Notes: generated from the sequence alone by a model not told the origin. A stretch of DNA of 64,000 nt from an uncultured Muribaculaceae bacterium (GCA_910576775.1 CAJTJV010000010.1:15826-79825); one strand, 5' to 3'; shown: positions 9,362-19,139, numbered from the stretch's first letter. Program-made: numbers and translations.

Positions 9362-9847
9362 TTAAAATTTCAAATCATAGCGCACATATTTGCACTCGGA
9401 CGAACTAAGACGAGTGGCAATATTCTGTACAGTGGCCTTCTTAGCTCCGGGTTCCTTGACTTTCGTGGGAATCTCCAGTATGAAATCCACCTCTCGGTCG
9501 GTGTCTTCGCCGGGAGCCACTTCCGTCAGGATGCCGTGTAGTTTGCGGCCGTCTCGGGTAAGCACCTCCATGTCGTTCCCGACATTTTTAATGTATTGGG
9601 CACGGATCTTCAGCGGAGATGTAAGGCCGGACGACCCTACCTCAAGTTCATAATCTTCCTCTTCGCGGTCGAATACGGCTTCAATTGTACGGGTGATTTC
9701 GGCGCATTGGTTGATGTCGACGCCTTCTGCGCTGTCGATTTCCACTGTTATTTCATTTGAAGGGGTAATGGTGAGGTCGACAAGGATGAGGTTCGTGCCT
9801 TCGATGGCACGTTCAACAGTCTGTCGGAGTATGTCTTTGTCTATCAT
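9362..9847 (-). CDS. rimP: Ribosome maturation factor RimP
   Basis: RimP assists assembly of the 30S subunit. The 161-residue product begins MIDKDILRQTVERAIEGTN, has the family motif LVDLTITPSNEITVEID, then the DREEEDYELEVGSSGLTSPLK segment and a C-terminal SH3-like domain. An ATG 24 bases upstream is in frame, but RimP proteins normally start close to MIDK, so 9847 is chosen. It is the first gene of rimP-nusA-infB and has a clear promoter and a leader hairpin upstream. Confidence 0.94.
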   Translation of the reverse strand: MIDKDILRQTVERAIEGTNLILVDLTITPSNEITVEIDSAEGVDINQCAEITRTIEAVFDREEEDYELEVGSSGLTSPLKIRAQYIKNVGNDMEVLTRDGRKLHGILTEVAPGEDTDREVDFILEIPTKVKEPGAKKATVQNIATRLSSSECKYVRYDLKF

Positions 9848-9875
9848 GTTTGAATATGGGCATAATGCCAAATGA

Positions 9876-9903
9876 AGAGGAGGAAGCTTTCGCCCCCTCC
9901 TCT
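9876..9903 (-). promoter_or_regulatory. GAAA-tetraloop hairpin in the rimP leader
   Basis: On the minus strand the arms AGAGGAGGGGGC and GCTTCCTCCTCT pair over 12 positions, two of them G-U wobbles, and close a GAAA loop. The wobbles make the stem continuous only as minus-strand RNA, which fits a structure in the rimP transcript. It lies within about 15 bases of the predicted transcription start and has no T-run, so it is not a terminator. Confidence 0.6.
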
Positions 9904-9918
9904 CTTGAAGAATTGTTG

Positions 9919-9949
9919 CAAAATTAATTATTTTTCACCTAATAAACAA
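9919..9949 (-). promoter_or_regulatory. Promoter of rimP-nusA-infB
   Basis: A -33 TTG (9947-9949) and a -7 box TAATTTTG (9919-9926) on the minus strand are separated by 20 bases, matching the Bacteroidetes sigma consensus TTG and TAnnTTTG. Confidence 0.75.
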
Positions 9950-10059
9950 GACGTGACATTCCTTGCGCTCTGTGGACTTTGTAATTTTAATTGTTTTTAT
10001 CAATGATTAGTAATAATTATACATTGAACCATTTTCTGTGGAGCCAATATAAAAATGTT

Positions 10060-10089
10060 TTGAACTTTAAAAATTAATTCCTATTTTTG
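10060..10089 (+). promoter_or_regulatory. Promoter of the DUF349 gene
   Basis: TTG at 10060-10062 and TATTTTTG at 10082-10089, spaced 19 bases, fit the Bacteroidetes promoter consensus about 46 bases before the start codon. Confidence 0.65.
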
Positions 10090-10135
10090 GGGCGGTAAAA
10101 TATATAGCTTTACCAGTAACCTATAATAATACCTT

Positions 10136-11977
10136 ATGGACATGCAAGATCCCGCTTTGGCTGCCGCAGGCGCCGAAGAAACTAAATTGAACGAGGCACA
10201 GGCCACGGAGGCTGAAGCCATTGCCGATACTACTACAGAAGCCGACAGCGACCCTGAAGCCGTTGCCGAAGAAATCATGACAGATGGCGAAGAGGCCGCC
10301 GAGGATGTAGAGCAGAAGAAACTTGATACGCTGGAAAGCGTTATGGCTGAGGCTCTCGCCCTTATGGCAAAAGAACCTGCCGATATCGCAGCAGACGAAA
10401 TCCGCCACCTGCGTCAGCGTTTCACTATGCTCCATAAGGTTTCCGAAGGTGAAGAAACAGCTCCGGATGAGCTTGAACAGCAGTTTGCGGCTGTTATCGA
10501 AGAGCTCCGCAACCGCAAAGCCGCATGGGCTGCCGAGCAGGAGAAGCTTCGCGCCGATAATCTCGCCCGCAAGAATGCGATTATCGACGAAATTCTTGCT
10601 CTCGCCGATGATACCGACAATGTGAACCGAACATTCCCCCGCTATAGAGAATTACAGGATACATTCAATGCCATCGGTGACGTCGATCCCGCAGAAGAGA
10701 CCGGTGTATGGAAACGATTCACCGAAGCCCGGGAGAAATACTCCGACAACCTGAAGATAAACAAAGAATTACGCGACTATGATTTCAAAAAGAATCTCGC
10801 CGAGAAAGAGCAGCTCCTTGAAGAGGCTCGCACTCTTGCCGCGGATGAAGATGTGATTGCCGCGTATCGCCGCCTGCAGGAACTGCATAACCGCTGGCGT
10901 CAGATAGGTCCGGTGGCAAAGGAAATACGAGAGGAAATATGGACGAATTTCCGTGAGGCGTCTGCTGAGGTGAACAAACGTTATCAGGCGTTCTTTGAAG
11001 CCCGCAAGGCCCGTGAGGCAGAGAATGAGAATGCCAAAACCGCACTCTGTGAGCAGCTTGAGGCTCTTGATTTCTCCGGTCTGAAGACATTCGCGACCTG
11101 GGAGGACATGACAAAGACGATCATGTCTATCCAGGAAGAATGGCGCAAACTCGGTTTTGCTTCGAAGAAGATGAACCGACAGCTTTTCGCCCGTTTCCGT
11201 CAGAGCTGCGACGCCTTCTTCGCCGCCAAAGCCGAATTCTACCGTAACACCCGAGAGGAACTGTCTGCCAATCTCGCCCACAAGCAGCAGCTTGTCGAAC
11301 GCGCCGAGGCTCTTAAAGAAAGCACAGACTGGCGTCAGGCCGGAGATCAGTTCATCGCTATGCAGAAAGAATGGAAAGAAATCGGTGCCATTCCCAAAAA
11401 ACATAGCGACGCTCTTTGGACGCGTTTTACTACAGCCTGCGATTATTTCTTCGACCGCAAGAAAAAAGCCGGCAGTGGCACCCGTCAGGCAGAGGCTGCC
11501 AATCTCCGTGCAAAACGCGAGATTATAGGGGAACTCTCCGCGCTTCTTAATGATGCCGACAGCAAGGACGAGGCTATAAAGAGTATGCGCGAGCTACAGC
11601 AGCGCTGGCAGGAAATCGGCCATGTGCCATTCCGCGAGAAAGACAAGCTGTACGAGGCTTATCGTTCGGCATGCGATGCCGTGCGTCAGAAATTCGCGAT
11701 TGCGGAGAGTCGTGCCCGCCGCGAACGTTTTGAGGCTAATGTGGCTCAGATTGAAGGCGACAATGACAAGCTTTCCCGCGAACGCGAGAAAATGTTCCGC
11801 GCTCTCGAAAGTCGTCGTAACGAACTCCGCACATACGAGAACAATCTCGGTTTCCTTTCGTCCAAATCGAAAAACGGAGACTCTCTCGTTCGCGATATGG
11901 AGCGCAGAATTGAACGTCTCAAGGCGGATATTGCCGAAATCGAGGATAAGGTTAAGCTAATTGACAGCAAGTTATAA
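10136..11977 (+). CDS. DUF349 domain coiled-coil protein
   Basis: A 613-residue, strongly charged, largely helical cytoplasmic protein. An acidic N-terminal stretch (about 1-60) is followed by repeated DUF349 units. Each carries a W-x-x-I/L-G-x-(I/V) core: FNAIGDVDPAEETGVWKRF, RWRQIGPVAKEIREEIW, EWRKLGFASKKMNRQLF, EWKEIGAIPKKHSDALW and RWQEIGHVPFREKDKLY. The C-terminal 80 residues look like a coiled coil. The family is common in Bacteroidetes and has no assigned function that I can support. An alternative start is M3 at 10142. It heads a plus-strand group with the sugar transferase and helicase genes. Confidence 0.88.
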   Translation: MDMQDPALAAAGAEETKLNEAQATEAEAIADTTTEADSDPEAVAEEIMTDGEEAAEDVEQKKLDTLESVMAEALALMAKEPADIAADEIRHLRQRFTMLHKVSEGEETAPDELEQQFAAVIEELRNRKAAWAAEQEKLRADNLARKNAIIDEILALADDTDNVNRTFPRYRELQDTFNAIGDVDPAEETGVWKRFTEAREKYSDNLKINKELRDYDFKKNLAEKEQLLEEARTLAADEDVIAAYRRLQELHNRWRQIGPVAKEIREEIWTNFREASAEVNKRYQAFFEARKAREAENENAKTALCEQLEALDFSGLKTFATWEDMTKTIMSIQEEWRKLGFASKKMNRQLFARFRQSCDAFFAAKAEFYRNTREELSANLAHKQQLVERAEALKESTDWRQAGDQFIAMQKEWKEIGAIPKKHSDALWTRFTTACDYFFDRKKKAGSGTRQAEAANLRAKREIIGELSALLNDADSKDEAIKSMRELQQRWQEIGHVPFREKDKLYEAYRSACDAVRQKFAIAESRARRERFEANVAQIEGDNDKLSREREKMFRALESRRNELRTYENNLGFLSSKSKNGDSLVRDMERRIERLKADIAEIEDKVKLIDSKL

Positions 11978-11985
11978 AATAAAGA

Positions 11986-12014
11986 GAGACGTCCTTGCAT
12001 GGCAGGGACGTCTC
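11986..12014 (+). terminator. Hairpin after the DUF349 gene (possible terminator)
   Basis: Perfect 9-base arms GAGACGTCC and GGACGTCTC close an 11-base loop 9 bases after the stop codon. The plus strand lacks a following T-run, so termination is uncertain. The loop contains the TTG at 11995, which makes that codon a poor start for the next gene. Confidence 0.4.
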
Positions 12015-12036
12015 GTCAAAACCATCATTCTGCATT

Positions 12037-13431
12037 TTGACCCAGACAGAAAGGCCTCTGCAGCGTGGACGCTTCATACCGGCGCTCTTTATTGCAGCCG
12101 AGGTGATAATTGTTAATATTCTTTTCTGGCTCACCATCAGTCTCTATCCTGTGATAAAGACCGGAGGTTACGACCTTCGTGTGCTCTGGTTGCTGGTGGA
12201 AATGGGGTGTCTGCCATTGGTGTTTCTTAACCTTGGCAGACGACACGAGCTACGTACCATTTATCTGGAAAAGGTGATGCGTGCATCGCTTATCGATGTG
12301 GGTATGCATGCCTTGTGTTTCATGTCGTTGGCCGGTTTTTTGGGCTTGGCTCTGCCATACAAGACATATCTTTTCTATTATGGTACGATGGTGGTATGCC
12401 TTCCGGTAAGCATCATAACAGCGAGCTATCTCCTTAAAGCGTACAGGCGTCGGGGCTATAATTTCACTAATGTGGTTATCGTCGGGACGGGCAGCACTGC
12501 CGTGCGTCTTGCCGACAGTATGAAGAAGGATGCCGGTTTCGGCTATACAATCAGTGCTTTCTTTGATGAGGTCGACACACCGGGAAAGATGGAAGGCTGT
12601 CAGGTTCTGCCAATGTCGGAATTGCGTAATTTTGTTGTTCGCGATGACGTGCGGCAGGTATATTTTACTCTTTCGGGGCAGGATCCATCCTTGCCGGACG
12701 TAATAAAGACCTGTGACGACAATCTCGCCGAATTTTTCTACGTTCCACAGATCCCGAAAACTCTTTCACGTGGTTTTCAGCTTCATAATATCGGTGCGAT
12801 TCCGGTGCTTGCCATCCGGAGTAATCCTCTTAAAAGTATTGTCAACCGCGGTTTAAAGCGTGCTTTCGATATTGCAGTCTCGTCGTTGTTTCTTTGTTTC
12901 TATCCTCTTATATACATTCCGGTAGCCGTCAGCATAAAACTGAGCTCTCCGGGCCCCGTGTATTTCAAGCAGGAGCGCACAGGTTACCGCGGTCGTTCTT
13001 TCAAATGTTTCAAATTCCGTACAATGCGTGTCAATGCCAGCGCTAATGACACACAGGCCACCAAGGATGATCCCCGAAAGACACGCGTGGGTGATTTTCT
13101 GCGTCGAACATCCATCGACGAGCTTCCGCAGTTCATAAACGTATGGCGCGGCGATATGTCGATAGTTGGTCCGCGTCCCCATATGCTTGCCCATACCCGT
13201 GCCTATTCGCAGATTATCGACAGCTACATGGTGCGCCACGCCATAAAACCCGGAATCACGGGATGGGCGCAAGTAAACGGCTACCGCGGATTAACCGATC
13301 AACTTTGGAAAATGGAGCGTAGGGTCGAGCATGATGTATGGTATATTGAAAACTGGACCTTTCTGCTGGATTTAAAGATAATTGTGCGTACGATAATCAA
13401 CGCATTCTCGGAAGACAAAAACGCTTTCTGA
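12037..13431 (+). CDS. Undecaprenyl-phosphate sugar phosphotransferase (WcaJ/WbaP-like)
   Basis: This membrane enzyme transfers a sugar-1-phosphate to undecaprenyl phosphate, the first step of capsule or exopolysaccharide units. Four hydrophobic helices occupy the N-terminal third. They are followed by a Rossmann-like CoA-binding domain (VVIVGTGSTAVRLADSM), a fifth helix, and the bacterial sugar transferase domain with KRAFDIAVS, GPVYFKQERTGYRG, FKFRTMR, TSIDELPQFINV and MSIVGPRPH. There is no ATG near the N-terminus. TTG at 12037 gives LTQTERPLQRG before helix 1; TTG at 11995 is an alternative but lies in a hairpin loop. No other polysaccharide genes are adjacent, so the product it builds is unknown. 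Confidence 0.88.
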   Translation: MTQTERPLQRGRFIPALFIAAEVIIVNILFWLTISLYPVIKTGGYDLRVLWLLVEMGCLPLVFLNLGRRHELRTIYLEKVMRASLIDVGMHALCFMSLAGFLGLALPYKTYLFYYGTMVVCLPVSIITASYLLKAYRRRGYNFTNVVIVGTGSTAVRLADSMKKDAGFGYTISAFFDEVDTPGKMEGCQVLPMSELRNFVVRDDVRQVYFTLSGQDPSLPDVIKTCDDNLAEFFYVPQIPKTLSRGFQLHNIGAIPVLAIRSNPLKSIVNRGLKRAFDIAVSSLFLCFYPLIYIPVAVSIKLSSPGPVYFKQERTGYRGRSFKCFKFRTMRVNASANDTQATKDDPRKTRVGDFLRRTSIDELPQFINVWRGDMSIVGPRPHMLAHTRAYSQIIDSYMVRHAIKPGITGWAQVNGYRGLTDQLWKMERRVEHDVWYIENWTFLLDLKIIVRTIINAFSEDKNAF

Positions 13432-13438
13432 CACCGAT

Positions 13439-16400
13439 ATGCTCACAATCTACAAGGCGTCGGCAGGCTCTGGAAAGACTTTTACCCTCGCATACGAATA
13501 TATAAAAATGCTTCTGGGTCTTAAAGACAGGGAAAACAGCCGCTATGTTCTCAATAGTGACAAATATTCTCCGTCAGGACGCCGTATTCCCGGACGTCAT
13601 GCCGCTTTGCTCGCCATAACCTTCACCAACGCCGCAACTGACGAGATGAAGGGTCGCATAATTCGTCAGCTTGACGCACTTTCCGGTAAAAATCCGGCCT
13701 GTACCACCCCATATACCGAAATGCTTGTCAGGGAATTCGGTTGCACTGTATCGGAACTTCAGGAGGCGGCCGCGGAAGCCCTGTCTGAGCTGTTGTATGA
13801 TTTCAATTCATTCAATGTAAGTACTATCGACAGTTTTTTTCAGACTGTGTTGCGTACTTTTTCGCGCGAGATAGACCATCAGGGCGACTATGAGCTATCG
13901 CTTAATTCCGAAGATGCCATACGTCAGACTATGGCGCTTACTCTTGACGAACTCAATTATACGACGACTCTGGAGTCGGAACGTATGCTCGCGTGGATAG
14001 AGACTCTGGTGATGGATAATGTGGCCGCAGGACAGACATATAATTTCTTCAATCGCAGGGGTTCGTTGCTCAATGGTCTCGCCAAGGCGATGAAATTCGC
14101 GATGAACGAGGAATATTATGCCGGTTCCGACGCTATAGAAGCCTATCTCGAGAACCCCGCAAGAATTCAGGCTTTCCGTAAAGAGTTGATATCGCGCATA
14201 AGCACCGTATATGCTCCTGCACGTGACGCCGCCCGGAAGCTGAAAGATTTTTGTCGCGCCATTGGTGCCGATACTTCGGTTTTCAAGAGCATAGGATCGC
14301 GAATCGACGCCACTGCCGCCGGCAGGAAGCTTAAAAGCGGCGACCTTGGTGTCAAAGCTTTCAAGGAGCCGGTATTCGAATTGTCTGTGTTTTTTACGAA
14401 AGCGAATATAAAAGACTATGGCGAAAGTGTCCTTGCCGGCTGTATGCCCGACATTGAGATTTTCTGCACCGAGCTGCCGAAAGCTGTGCGTATGCAGGCA
14501 TTTTACAAAGCTCTTGTCAGTGCAGTGGATTTTCTCGAATTTATCGGAATCGCCCGCAAGAAACTCGAGGAATATCTCCGCGAAGGCAATCAGGTACTGA
14601 TTTCTGACACAGGAGAGCTTCTGAGCCGCATAATAAGTGATGTGGAGATGCCCTTCATATACGAACGTATGGGGATGAAGCTTACCAATCTGCTTATCGA
14701 CGAGTTCCAGGATACATCGCGTATGCAATGGCATAATCTGAAACCACTTGTGGGAAACAGTCTCGCTTCCGACAACGATTGCCTGATTATCGGTGATGAA
14801 AAGCAGGCGATCTATCGTTTCCGCAATTCCGACAGCGAAATACTGGGCTCACAGGTGCAGACCGTGGATTTTCCCGATAAACATATATTGCGTGGGCACA
14901 CGGAGAAAGACAATACCAATCACCGCAGTGCCGGCGACATAGTGCGTTTTAATAATGCTCTGTTTTCTGCCATCGACCTTGACAAAGAGCATTATGCCAA
15001 TGTCATTCAAGGTATAGATCCGCGGCTCGATAAAATCGGAGCATATATCAAACTTCATTTTTCGCAGAACGACAATATAGTAGCCGTACTTGAGGAGACC
15101 GCCGTCGATATTCTGCGGCAGCACGATGCCGGATACAAGTGGCGCGACATAATGATTCTCGTCCGTACCAGGTCGGAGGCCGGAAAAGTTGTCGATTTCA
15201 TGACTACCGTGCATCCTGAAATAGAGCTGTTGTCGTCGGAAGCTCTTCTTTTGAGTAGCTCGGCATCAGTAAGAGCGATAGTGAGCATGCTGAAGCTCAT
15301 ATCGCGTTCCTATTCCGGGAAAAAAGCAACAAAAGGCGACGATGCACCCGTGTATGCCTCCCGGAGTGATATCGCCCTGATGATAACCCGTTTCAACCAT
15401 TATTCATCCGATGGTTTTACCGACGATGAGGCGCTGCGCATGGCGCTCAGTGAGAGTGCGGAGGCATCCGAACCGCTGAAAGAAGGCGTTGACATAATCC
15501 GTGGAGAGAATCCGGCCAACCTCGTGGCACTTATGGAAGCTGTAATAGCACACCGTCTTACTCCTGAGATGCGACGTGACGAGTATGCTTATATTGCAGC
15601 CCTTCAGGATCTGGCGATAAAGCATCTCGAGGGCGCGGACCCTTCGCTTGCCTCTTTTCTCGACGCCTATGACAGAAATGAATCCGAATGGGCCATAAAG
15701 GCGCCGGCCGATCTCGACGCCGTGCAGGTTATGACAGTACATCGTTCAAAGGGGCTTGAACGGCCATGCATCCATCTGCCGTTTGCCGATTGGGAGTTGT
15801 ATCACAGCACAAATTCACTGTGGGTGCCGGCCGGGGAACTCGCGGAAAAGTATGGTTTCGACCCGGCGATAGTACCTCCGATGTTTCGCGTAGATGTCAG
15901 CGACAGTTCGCCTCTGACGGATGAAGAGCTGTCGCCGTTCTATGGCGCCATTGCATCCGATCGCAAGGCTGAGATAATCGACAACCTGAATGTGACATAT
16001 GTCGCATTCACACGTGCTTCGCGTGAGCTTGTCGCTCATGTGCGTATGTGCCGCAACGGGCGATATATCAGTCAGATGCTCTCTGACGCGTTCCAAAAGA
16101 TCCTTGATGAAGGAGCTCTGCCGTTCGAACTTGTCACGCCGGCACCCGAAGAAAGTGGCGGTGAAATGGCGCAGGATGAAAGATACTATATTCTCGGAGC
16201 GCCTACGGCTCCTGCCGGAGTGGAGAGTGCCGGCTCGAACATGCTCGTTGCCGATGAATACAAAGTAGTATTCCGAGACGATACCCGGGAGCTTGTCAGC
16301 ATCGACGATGTCTTTGCGCCGGACGACGAGACGGGCGACGAACAGTGCAAAGAGATTGCAGATTCTGTGCGCCCATTTACAGGAATACCTGAAATGCTCG

Positions 16401-16837
16401 AGGCCGGGCGCCGCGGCACAAACCTTCACGCTGTGTTGGCGTCGATGAAGACTCTTGCCGATCTCGACCGCGCCCTTGGACGCATGGCGGTGCGTATGGC
16501 TGTCGGAGAGGACGAGATGGCTGAATACCGCGCTGAGCTTTGCAAGGCTTTTACAAATGCCGGAGAGACGGCCCGTATGTGGTTTGAACCCGAAAACAAG
16601 GTGTATGCAGAGCGCTCGTTCTACGATGCTGCCACAGGAGAGACTATGCGTCCCGACCGCATAGTTTTGCGCCCAGACGGAACGGTTATGATTGTGGATT
16701 ATAAGTTTACGAGCGAGGCGCGTGCCTCGCATCGCCGCCAGGTTGCCGAATACAAAAGGGTTGTCACTGCACTCGGATATGACAGAACGGATGCTTTTCT
16801 TTGGTATCCTCTCCTTGATAAGATAATAAAAGTATAG
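13439..16837 (+). CDS. UvrD/RecB-type helicase-nuclease (AddA-like)
   Basis: A 1132-residue protein of the RecB/AddA class that should unwind and trim double-strand DNA ends. The Walker A motif ASAGSGKT (residues 7-14) and LLIDEFQDTSRMQW (Walker B) mark the superfamily 1A helicase. Later motifs include GDEKQAIYRFR, VQVMTVHRSKGLERP and VTYVAFTRAS. The C-terminal PD-(D/E)XK nuclease shows RPDRIVLRPDG followed by MIVDYKF. Bacteroidetes usually encode an AddB-like PD-(D/E)XK partner next door; none is seen here, since a C69 peptidase follows. The start is 8 bases after the sugar transferase stop. Confidence 0.9.
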   Translation: MLTIYKASAGSGKTFTLAYEYIKMLLGLKDRENSRYVLNSDKYSPSGRRIPGRHAALLAITFTNAATDEMKGRIIRQLDALSGKNPACTTPYTEMLVREFGCTVSELQEAAAEALSELLYDFNSFNVSTIDSFFQTVLRTFSREIDHQGDYELSLNSEDAIRQTMALTLDELNYTTTLESERMLAWIETLVMDNVAAGQTYNFFNRRGSLLNGLAKAMKFAMNEEYYAGSDAIEAYLENPARIQAFRKELISRISTVYAPARDAARKLKDFCRAIGADTSVFKSIGSRIDATAAGRKLKSGDLGVKAFKEPVFELSVFFTKANIKDYGESVLAGCMPDIEIFCTELPKAVRMQAFYKALVSAVDFLEFIGIARKKLEEYLREGNQVLISDTGELLSRIISDVEMPFIYERMGMKLTNLLIDEFQDTSRMQWHNLKPLVGNSLASDNDCLIIGDEKQAIYRFRNSDSEILGSQVQTVDFPDKHILRGHTEKDNTNHRSAGDIVRFNNALFSAIDLDKEHYANVIQGIDPRLDKIGAYIKLHFSQNDNIVAVLEETAVDILRQHDAGYKWRDIMILVRTRSEAGKVVDFMTTVHPEIELLSSEALLLSSSASVRAIVSMLKLISRSYSGKKATKGDDAPVYASRSDIALMITRFNHYSSDGFTDDEALRMALSESAEASEPLKEGVDIIRGENPANLVALMEAVIAHRLTPEMRRDEYAYIAALQDLAIKHLEGADPSLASFLDAYDRNESEWAIKAPADLDAVQVMTVHRSKGLERPCIHLPFADWELYHSTNSLWVPAGELAEKYGFDPAIVPPMFRVDVSDSSPLTDEELSPFYGAIASDRKAEIIDNLNVTYVAFTRASRELVAHVRMCRNGRYISQMLSDAFQKILDEGALPFELVTPAPEESGGEMAQDERYYILGAPTAPAGVESAGSNMLVADEYKVVFRDDTRELVSIDDVFAPDDETGDEQCKEIADSVRPFTGIPEMLEAGRRGTNLHAVLASMKTLADLDRALGRMAVRMAVGEDEMAEYRAELCKAFTNAGETARMWFEPENKVYAERSFYDAATGETMRPDRIVLRPDGTVMIVDYKFTSEARASHRRQVAEYKRVVTALGYDRTDAFLWYPLLDKIIKV

Positions 16838-16850
16838 AAACCGACGTTAG

Positions 16851-18497
16851 ATGAATATGCAGATGAATCGAATCCTCCTTTCATGCGCCATGCTCCTATG
16901 TAGTGTGGGCGCATCATTGGCTTGTACAAGCCTTATCGCTACTCCCGGGGCTACAGTCTCGGGCAGTTCTATGGTGACTTACGCTGCCGACAGTCATACC
17001 CTCTATGGAGCATTGGCGTCGCAACCCGCAGCAGACCATCCAAAGGGTGCCATGCGCAAGGTCTACGACTGGGATACCGGTGTTTATCGTGGCGAGATTC
17101 CCGAAGTGGCGCATACATATGCCACTGTAGGGAACATGAACGAGCACGGTCTGACAATCGCAGAGAGTACTTTCGGCGGCCGTCCGGAACTCGAAGGCTC
17201 CGGAACTATCGATTACGGCTCGCTGATATATATCACTTTGCAGCGCGCTAAAACAGCGCGCGAGGCTATCGATGTGATGACATCGCTAGTACGCGACTAT
17301 GGCTACGCTTCCGAAGGCGAGTCATTCTCCATCGCCGACCCGGACGAGGTATGGATTATGGAGATGATTGGCAAAGGAAAAACCGATAAAGGTGCCGTAT
17401 GGGTGGCGCGCCGCGTTCCCGACGGTTATATCAGCGGCCATGCAAACCATCCTCGCATACACACTTTCCCGCTCAAAGATCCCGAGACTCTTTATTCGCC
17501 CGATGTAATCAGTTTCGCCCGTAAGCAGGGATATTTCAGCGGAAAGGATAAGGATTTTGATTTCTCGCGTACGTATGCCATCACCGACAACGGCGCTGTC
17601 CGTGGCTGTGATGCGCGGGTGTGGAGTTATTTCCGCCGTTTCACATCTCCGGAAGAGATGGATAAATATACTCCGTGGATTATGGAAGCCAAGGGTGAGC
17701 CGTTTCCGCTGTGGGTGAAACCGTCGGAAAAACTTTCCGCCGACGACCTCAAATGGATGATGCGCGATCATTTCGAAGGCACTCTGCTCGACATGACAAA
17801 GGATATCGGTGCGGGCGCATATGACGTGCCTTATCGCTGGCGACCGATGACATTTACCGTCGACAGCGTGGAATATGTGCATGAACGTGCCATCGCCACG
17901 CAGCAGACGGGCTTCTCATTTGTGGCAGATATGAACGGCAAACGTCATGATGCCATGAAAGGCGTGCTGTGGTTCGGAGTCGATGATGCCAACACTTGTG
18001 TGTATGTGCCTGTGTTCAATTCCAATACGGTAGTTCCCAAGTCGCTCGACGAAAAGACGGCCGACCTTCTCACTCTTTCGTGGGATGCCATGTTCTGGGT
18101 GAACAACTATGTGGCCAATCAGGCTTATAACCGTTACAGTCAGATGATTCCCGATATCCGACGCGTGCAGTCCGCTCTGGAGAACAAATATACGGCACAA
18201 GTGGCGGAAGCGGAGAAAGCTGTGGCATCCATGGACTATGACAAGGCCCGCGCTTATCTCAACAATCTTACTGTTGCCGCAGCCGAGGGAACGACAGCGG
18301 ATTACAAGAAACTCGGCGATTTCCTACTTGTGAAATTCCTCGATGGAAACATCAAGGCCGAAAAAGATGGCGTTTTTGAACGCACGCCCGAAGGGATGCC
18401 CGCACGTCCGACTTTTGGCGGGTATAACGACCGTTATTTCCGCTCCATTGTCGATGAGGCCGGTCCGCGTCTTCGTCTGGAGAATCCTGAATATTGA
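16851..18497 (+). CDS. Peptidase family C69 dipeptidase
   Basis: A 548-residue N-terminal-nucleophile dipeptidase. Residues 1-24 form a signal peptide (ILLSCAMLLCSVGASLA), and C25 in ACTSLIATPGAT is the expected catalytic Cys that becomes N-terminal after processing. The family core is seen as GATVSGSSMVTYAADSH, the EVAHTYATVGNMNEHGLTIAEST stretch and DPDEVWIMEMIG. C69 enzymes cleave dipeptides with broad specificity, here probably in the periplasm. In-frame ATGs at 16857 and 16863 are alternative starts; the last gives the most typical signal peptide. Confidence 0.93.
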   Translation: MNMQMNRILLSCAMLLCSVGASLACTSLIATPGATVSGSSMVTYAADSHTLYGALASQPAADHPKGAMRKVYDWDTGVYRGEIPEVAHTYATVGNMNEHGLTIAESTFGGRPELEGSGTIDYGSLIYITLQRAKTAREAIDVMTSLVRDYGYASEGESFSIADPDEVWIMEMIGKGKTDKGAVWVARRVPDGYISGHANHPRIHTFPLKDPETLYSPDVISFARKQGYFSGKDKDFDFSRTYAITDNGAVRGCDARVWSYFRRFTSPEEMDKYTPWIMEAKGEPFPLWVKPSEKLSADDLKWMMRDHFEGTLLDMTKDIGAGAYDVPYRWRPMTFTVDSVEYVHERAIATQQTGFSFVADMNGKRHDAMKGVLWFGVDDANTCVYVPVFNSNTVVPKSLDEKTADLLTLSWDAMFWVNNYVANQAYNRYSQMIPDIRRVQSALENKYTAQVAEAEKAVASMDYDKARAYLNNLTVAAAEGTTADYKKLGDFLLVKFLDGNIKAEKDGVFERTPEGMPARPTFGGYNDRYFRSIVDEAGPRLRLENPEY

Positions 18498-18539
18498 TTA
18501 TGAATCTCGCGGCTCTGAGCTGCGGCAATTATATGTTTT

Positions 18540-19127
18540 ATGGAAAAAATTGAAAAAGGAAAATATTTCGAGATAGCATACAAACTTTTCCGTGTCAATT
18601 CCGATGGCACCGAGACACTCGTCCACGAGGTAGAGGCTTCCGATCCCGACCGTGCCATCGAAGGTCTCACAATGGGCTTTGTAGAGGCACTCGACAGGCA
18701 GCTTCTCGGTAAGGCTGCCGGCGACAAGTTCGATTTCATCGCCGCTCCTGAAGAAGCTTTCGGTCCCTATACCGAGGAAGATATATTCACTATTCCCCGT
18801 GAGCGCATGACTGTGGAGGGGAAATTTGACGAGGAAATGTTTGTTCCGGGAGCTCTTATTCCTCTTATGACTCCCGACGGTTATCGTATCGACGGCACTG
18901 TGGTGCGTCTGACGCCCGATTCTGTTGTTCTCGACCTCAATCATCCGCTTGCCAAGGATAGGGTACACTATGTGGGCGAGGTTATTGTTGTTCGCAATCC
19001 GACTCCGGAGGAACTGCAGCCGGCCGAAGGCTGTGGATGTGGCGGTGGTTGCCATTGCGGCGACAACTGCGGCGACGGCTGCGGATGTGACCAAAAAGAA
19101 GGCAGTGGATGCTGTGGCTGCAATTAA
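18540..19127 (+). CDS. SlyD-like FKBP-type peptidyl-prolyl isomerase with metal-binding tail
   Basis: A 195-residue cytoplasmic prolyl isomerase and chaperone. The FKBP half-domains appear as EGLTMGFVEALDRQLLGKAAGDKFDF and PEEAFGPYTEEDIFTIPRERM, and the IF (insert-in-flap) region follows as LIPLMTPDGYRIDGTVV and DLNHPLAKDRVHYVGEV. The last 35 residues are rich in Gly, Cys, His and Asp, with ten Cys, as in SlyD tails that bind nickel or zinc. No hydrogenase or urease maturation genes are nearby, so the metal use is unknown. It is followed after 12 bases by the ABC ATPase. Confidence 0.9.
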   Translation: MEKIEKGKYFEIAYKLFRVNSDGTETLVHEVEASDPDRAIEGLTMGFVEALDRQLLGKAAGDKFDFIAAPEEAFGPYTEEDIFTIPRERMTVEGKFDEEMFVPGALIPLMTPDGYRIDGTVVRLTPDSVVLDLNHPLAKDRVHYVGEVIVVRNPTPEELQPAEGCGCGGGCHCGDNCGDGCGCDQKEGSGCCGCN

Positions 19128-19139
19128 TCGTTTTCTGTT

